Source: Nonomuraea sp. PA05
GTDB lineage: Bacteria; Actinomycetota; Actinomycetes; Streptosporangiales; Streptosporangiaceae
Direction of reading: 5' to 3'
Length of the DNA: 64,000 bases
Assembly (NCBI RefSeq): GCF_008086045.1
Contig: NZ_VSEY01000046.1
Coordinates: 44,466-108,465, forward strand
This document shows, piece by piece, positions 62,481 through 64,000 of the stretch. Below the pieces are notes generated by a model. It worked only from the letters and a program-made list of their open reading frames with translations. It was not told the DNA's origin and searched no databases. Both the position numbers and the translations under genes were made by a program. Positions within the stretch are counted from its first letter, which is position 1. Every line of letters begins with the position of its first letter.

Positions 62481-64000
62481 TTAGGGGCAGGTTCGGTGGG
62501 TTAAGGCTTCGTAGCCGGGGCCGGGATGAGTGCGGCCTTGGGGGTCGAAGGTCAGGGCTGGGACGGATTCGACGAAGCCGGTTGGGGTTCTGGAGAGCAG
62601 GCGGATCTCGGCTATGCGTCTGCGGCCGTCCGGGCGGCTGCGTGTCAGGTGGATGACCGCGTCGAGGGCTGCTACTAGTTGGCTGTGTACGGCCTCTCTC
62701 GACAAGCCTGCTGCGCAGCCGAGGGCTTCCAGGCGTGGGGGGACGTCTGCCGCTGTGTTCGCGTGCAGGGTGCCGCAGCCGCCCTCGTGGCCCGTGTTGA
62801 GGGCGGCGAGTAGGTCGACTACTTCGGGTCCTCGTACCTCTCCCACCACCAGGCGGTCCGGGCGCATTCTGAGTGCCTGCCGTACCAGGTCGCGGAGGCT
62901 TACTCCGCCTGCGCCCTCGAGGTTGGCTGGGCGGGTTTCGAGGCGGACCACGTGAGGGTGGAGGGGGCGGAGTTCGGCTGAGTCCTCTACCAGGAGGAGG
63001 CGGTCGGCTGGGTCTGCCAGGGAGAGGAGGGCGGATAGGAGGGTGGTTTTGCCGGTGCCTGTGCCGCCTGTGACGAGGAAGGCCAATCTGGCCGTGACCA
63101 TGGCGGTGAGCACCGGAACTGCCTGGGGTGTGATCGTGCCTGCTGCGACGAGGTCCTGGAGGGTGAAGGCGCGGCGGGGTGGGAGGCGTAGGGAGATGCA
63201 GGTGCCGCCGGATGCGATGGGTGGGAGTACGGCGTGGAGGCGGACTCCGCCCGGAAGGCGGGCGTCTACGTACGGGGAGGCGTCGTCGAGGCGTCTTCCC
63301 GCGGTGGTGGCGAGGCGTTGGGCGAGTCTTCGGACGGAGCCGTCGTCGGTGAAGGCGATCGGGGTGCGGCGTAGGCCTGTGCCGTCGTCGATCCATACCT
63401 CGCGTGGGCCGTTGACCAGGACGTCTGTTACGTCTGGGCGGGCCAGGAGGGGCTCCAGGGGGCCTGCGCCTATTAGGTCGGCGCAGAGGGCTCGGGCTAT
63501 GGCGAGGATTTCTGCGTCGCCGTAGACGGATCTTTCTGCTCTGAGGGCTAGGGCTACTTGGGCGGCGGTGGGTTCGACGCCTGTTCTGGCGAGGCGGACG
63601 CGTACTGCCTCTACCAGCTCCGGGGAGGCTGAGGTTGGGGTCGCCGGCGCCGCCGGATCAGGTGGTTGTGCGGTGTGCGAGGTCGTCTGGGGGCGGGGGT
63701 GAAGTGTGGCGGAGGTGCGCGCGGAGCTGCAAGCCGAAGTGGTGGTGCGCGTGGGTGCCAAGGTCGTGTGGGTGGTGGGGCTTGGAGTCGTGCCGGTGAG
63801 GGCTGGAGTCAGGCGGGTGCGGCTCGGAGTCGTGCCGGTGAGGGCCGGAGCCAGGCCGGTGCGGCTCGGAGTGGCACCGGTAGGGGTGGGAGCCGGACGC
63901 ATGGAGGTCGAAGTGGCACCGGTAGGGGTGGGAGCCGGACGCATGGAGGTCGAAGTGGCACCGGCAGGGGTGGGAGCCGGACGCATGGAGGTCGAAGTGG
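62481..64000 (-). CDS. TadA/CpaF-family pilus assembly ATPase (N-terminus beyond window)
   Basis: At least 501 aa; the frame stays open to the right edge. Core (about the last 385 residues): helical N-domain beginning SPELVEAVRVRLARTG, then DVLVNGPREVWID, Walker A GGTGTGKTT, Asp box LLVEDSAELRP, and Walker B/His box LVVGEVRGPEV and GTLHANTA. It powers Tad pilus assembly and corresponds to the helicase/secretion neighbourhood ATPase (Rv3659c type). Before the core lies an unusual Pro/Thr/Ala-rich extension encoded by a 42-bp repeat. The true start may lie inside the array or outside the window. A CpaE-like gene would be expected just upstream. Confidence 0.9.
   Translation of the reverse strand, partial: TSTSMRPAPTPAGATSTSMRPAPTPTGATSTSMRPAPTPTGATPSRTGLAPALTGTTPSRTRLTPALTGTTPSPTTHTTLAPTRTTTSACSSARTSATLHPRPQTTSHTAQPPDPAAPATPTSASPELVEAVRVRLARTGVEPTAAQVALALRAERSVYGDAEILAIARALCADLIGAGPLEPLLARPDVTDVLVNGPREVWIDDGTGLRRTPIAFTDDGSVRRLAQRLATTAGRRLDDASPYVDARLPGGVRLHAVLPPIASGGTCISLRLPPRRAFTLQDLVAAGTITPQAVPVLTAMVTARLAFLVTGGTGTGKTTLLSALLSLADPADRLLLVEDSAELRPLHPHVVRLETRPANLEGAGGVSLRDLVRQALRMRPDRLVVGEVRGPEVVDLLAALNTGHEGGCGTLHANTAADVPPRLEALGCAAGLSREAVHSQLVAALDAVIHLTRSRPDGRRRIAEIRLLSRTPTGFVESVPALTFDPQGRTHPGPGYEALTHRTCP
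63781..64000. repeat. 42-bp tandem array at the TadA N-terminus
   Basis: At least five copies of a 42-bp unit (14 residues, MRPAPTPTGATSTS type) at 63781, 63823, 63865, 63907 and 63949, then a partial copy running off the window. The last copies are nearly identical, the first two more diverged. The array continues past position 64000. Confidence 0.92.

Noticed and set aside
60649..63396. 915-codon minus-strand frame spanning tadC, tadB and tadA
   Set aside because: Only the last 268 codons (tadC) are coding. The rest is Pro/Arg/His-rich and out of frame with tadB and tadA.

Overview
The window is high-GC DNA from an actinomycete, most likely of the Streptosporangiales (Nonomuraea-like). The evidence is GTG and ATG starts with strong G/C third positions, a dnaK-grpE-dnaJ-hspR-clpB heat-shock cluster preceded by HAIR operators, a DUF5753/DUF397 regulator pair, a SigE-family sigma factor, and a chromosomal helicase/Tad-pilus neighbourhood like mycobacterial Rv3649 to Rv3660c. 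The genus is an inference from overall style. I found no rRNA, tRNA, CRISPR array, intact transposase or integrase.

Layout. 0.05-3.4 kb: a three-gene MacA/MacB-type ABC export operon (minus strand). 3.6-5.3 kb: proline synthesis (proC) next to proline catabolism (proline dehydrogenase). 5.4-9.7 kb: a lipoprotein and a large secreted sugar-dehydrogenase-like protein with duplicated LamG domains. 10.0-16.6 kb: the HspR-controlled chaperone operon. 16.8-20.4 kb: secreted and membrane proteins and a SigE-family sigma factor with a membrane partner. 20.4-24.8 kb: an EphD-like hydrolase/dehydrogenase fusion with its TetR regulator, a CapA-like lipoprotein, and an MmyB-type regulator divergent from an MFS exporter. 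26.3 kb: a catalase remnant. 27.2-29.8 kb: a DUF5753/DUF397 pair and small proteins resembling the conjugative end of an actinomycete integrative element, now without integrase, replication or FtsK genes. 30-34.5 kb: a molybdopterin oxidoreductase, an HD hydrolase, a Rieske membrane protein and an NmrA-like reductase. 34.7-38.4 kb: TauE, SPFH and ABC ATPase genes and two proteins of unknown function. 38.4-41 kb: a Ser/Thr kinase fused to WD40 repeats. 41.1-45.9 kb: two secreted paralogues flanking a GAF-histidine kinase/NarL-type regulator pair and a coupled SDR-QueA-like pair. 46-50.7 kb: serB, a SixA-type phosphatase translationally coupled to a 38-residue membrane protein, and hppA (K+-independent type). 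51.8-52.6 kb: an RsbW-like ATPase and a STAS antagonist. 52.7-64 kb: a DECH helicase, a repeat-containing membrane protein and a Tad locus (TadE-like, TadE, DUF4244 pilin-like, TadC, TadB, TadA). TadA runs off the right edge.

The most distinctive large-scale feature is a set of unrelated low-complexity and minisatellite arrays that becomes dense from about 47.8 kb to the right edge. It includes a 114-bp tract that is nearly pure C. Arrays inside genes have periods of 21, 30 and 42 bp, all divisible by three. A clear intergenic array has a 19-bp period. The Tad locus looks stretched by this process: long intergenic spacers, an N-terminal repeat extension on TadA, and a long Pro/Thr/Ala-rich leader on the pilin-like protein. 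Several candidate operators were read directly from the sequence: HAIR elements at dnaK, palindromes at the ephD, MFS/XRE and molybdo-oxidoreductase genes, and three copies of a TGCAA-n-TTG motif around the DUF5753 regulator. I see no convincing wholly new defence or biosynthetic system. The best candidates for something undescribed are the paired secreted proteins with a shared DQGMENMS motif and the repeat-expanded Tad locus.
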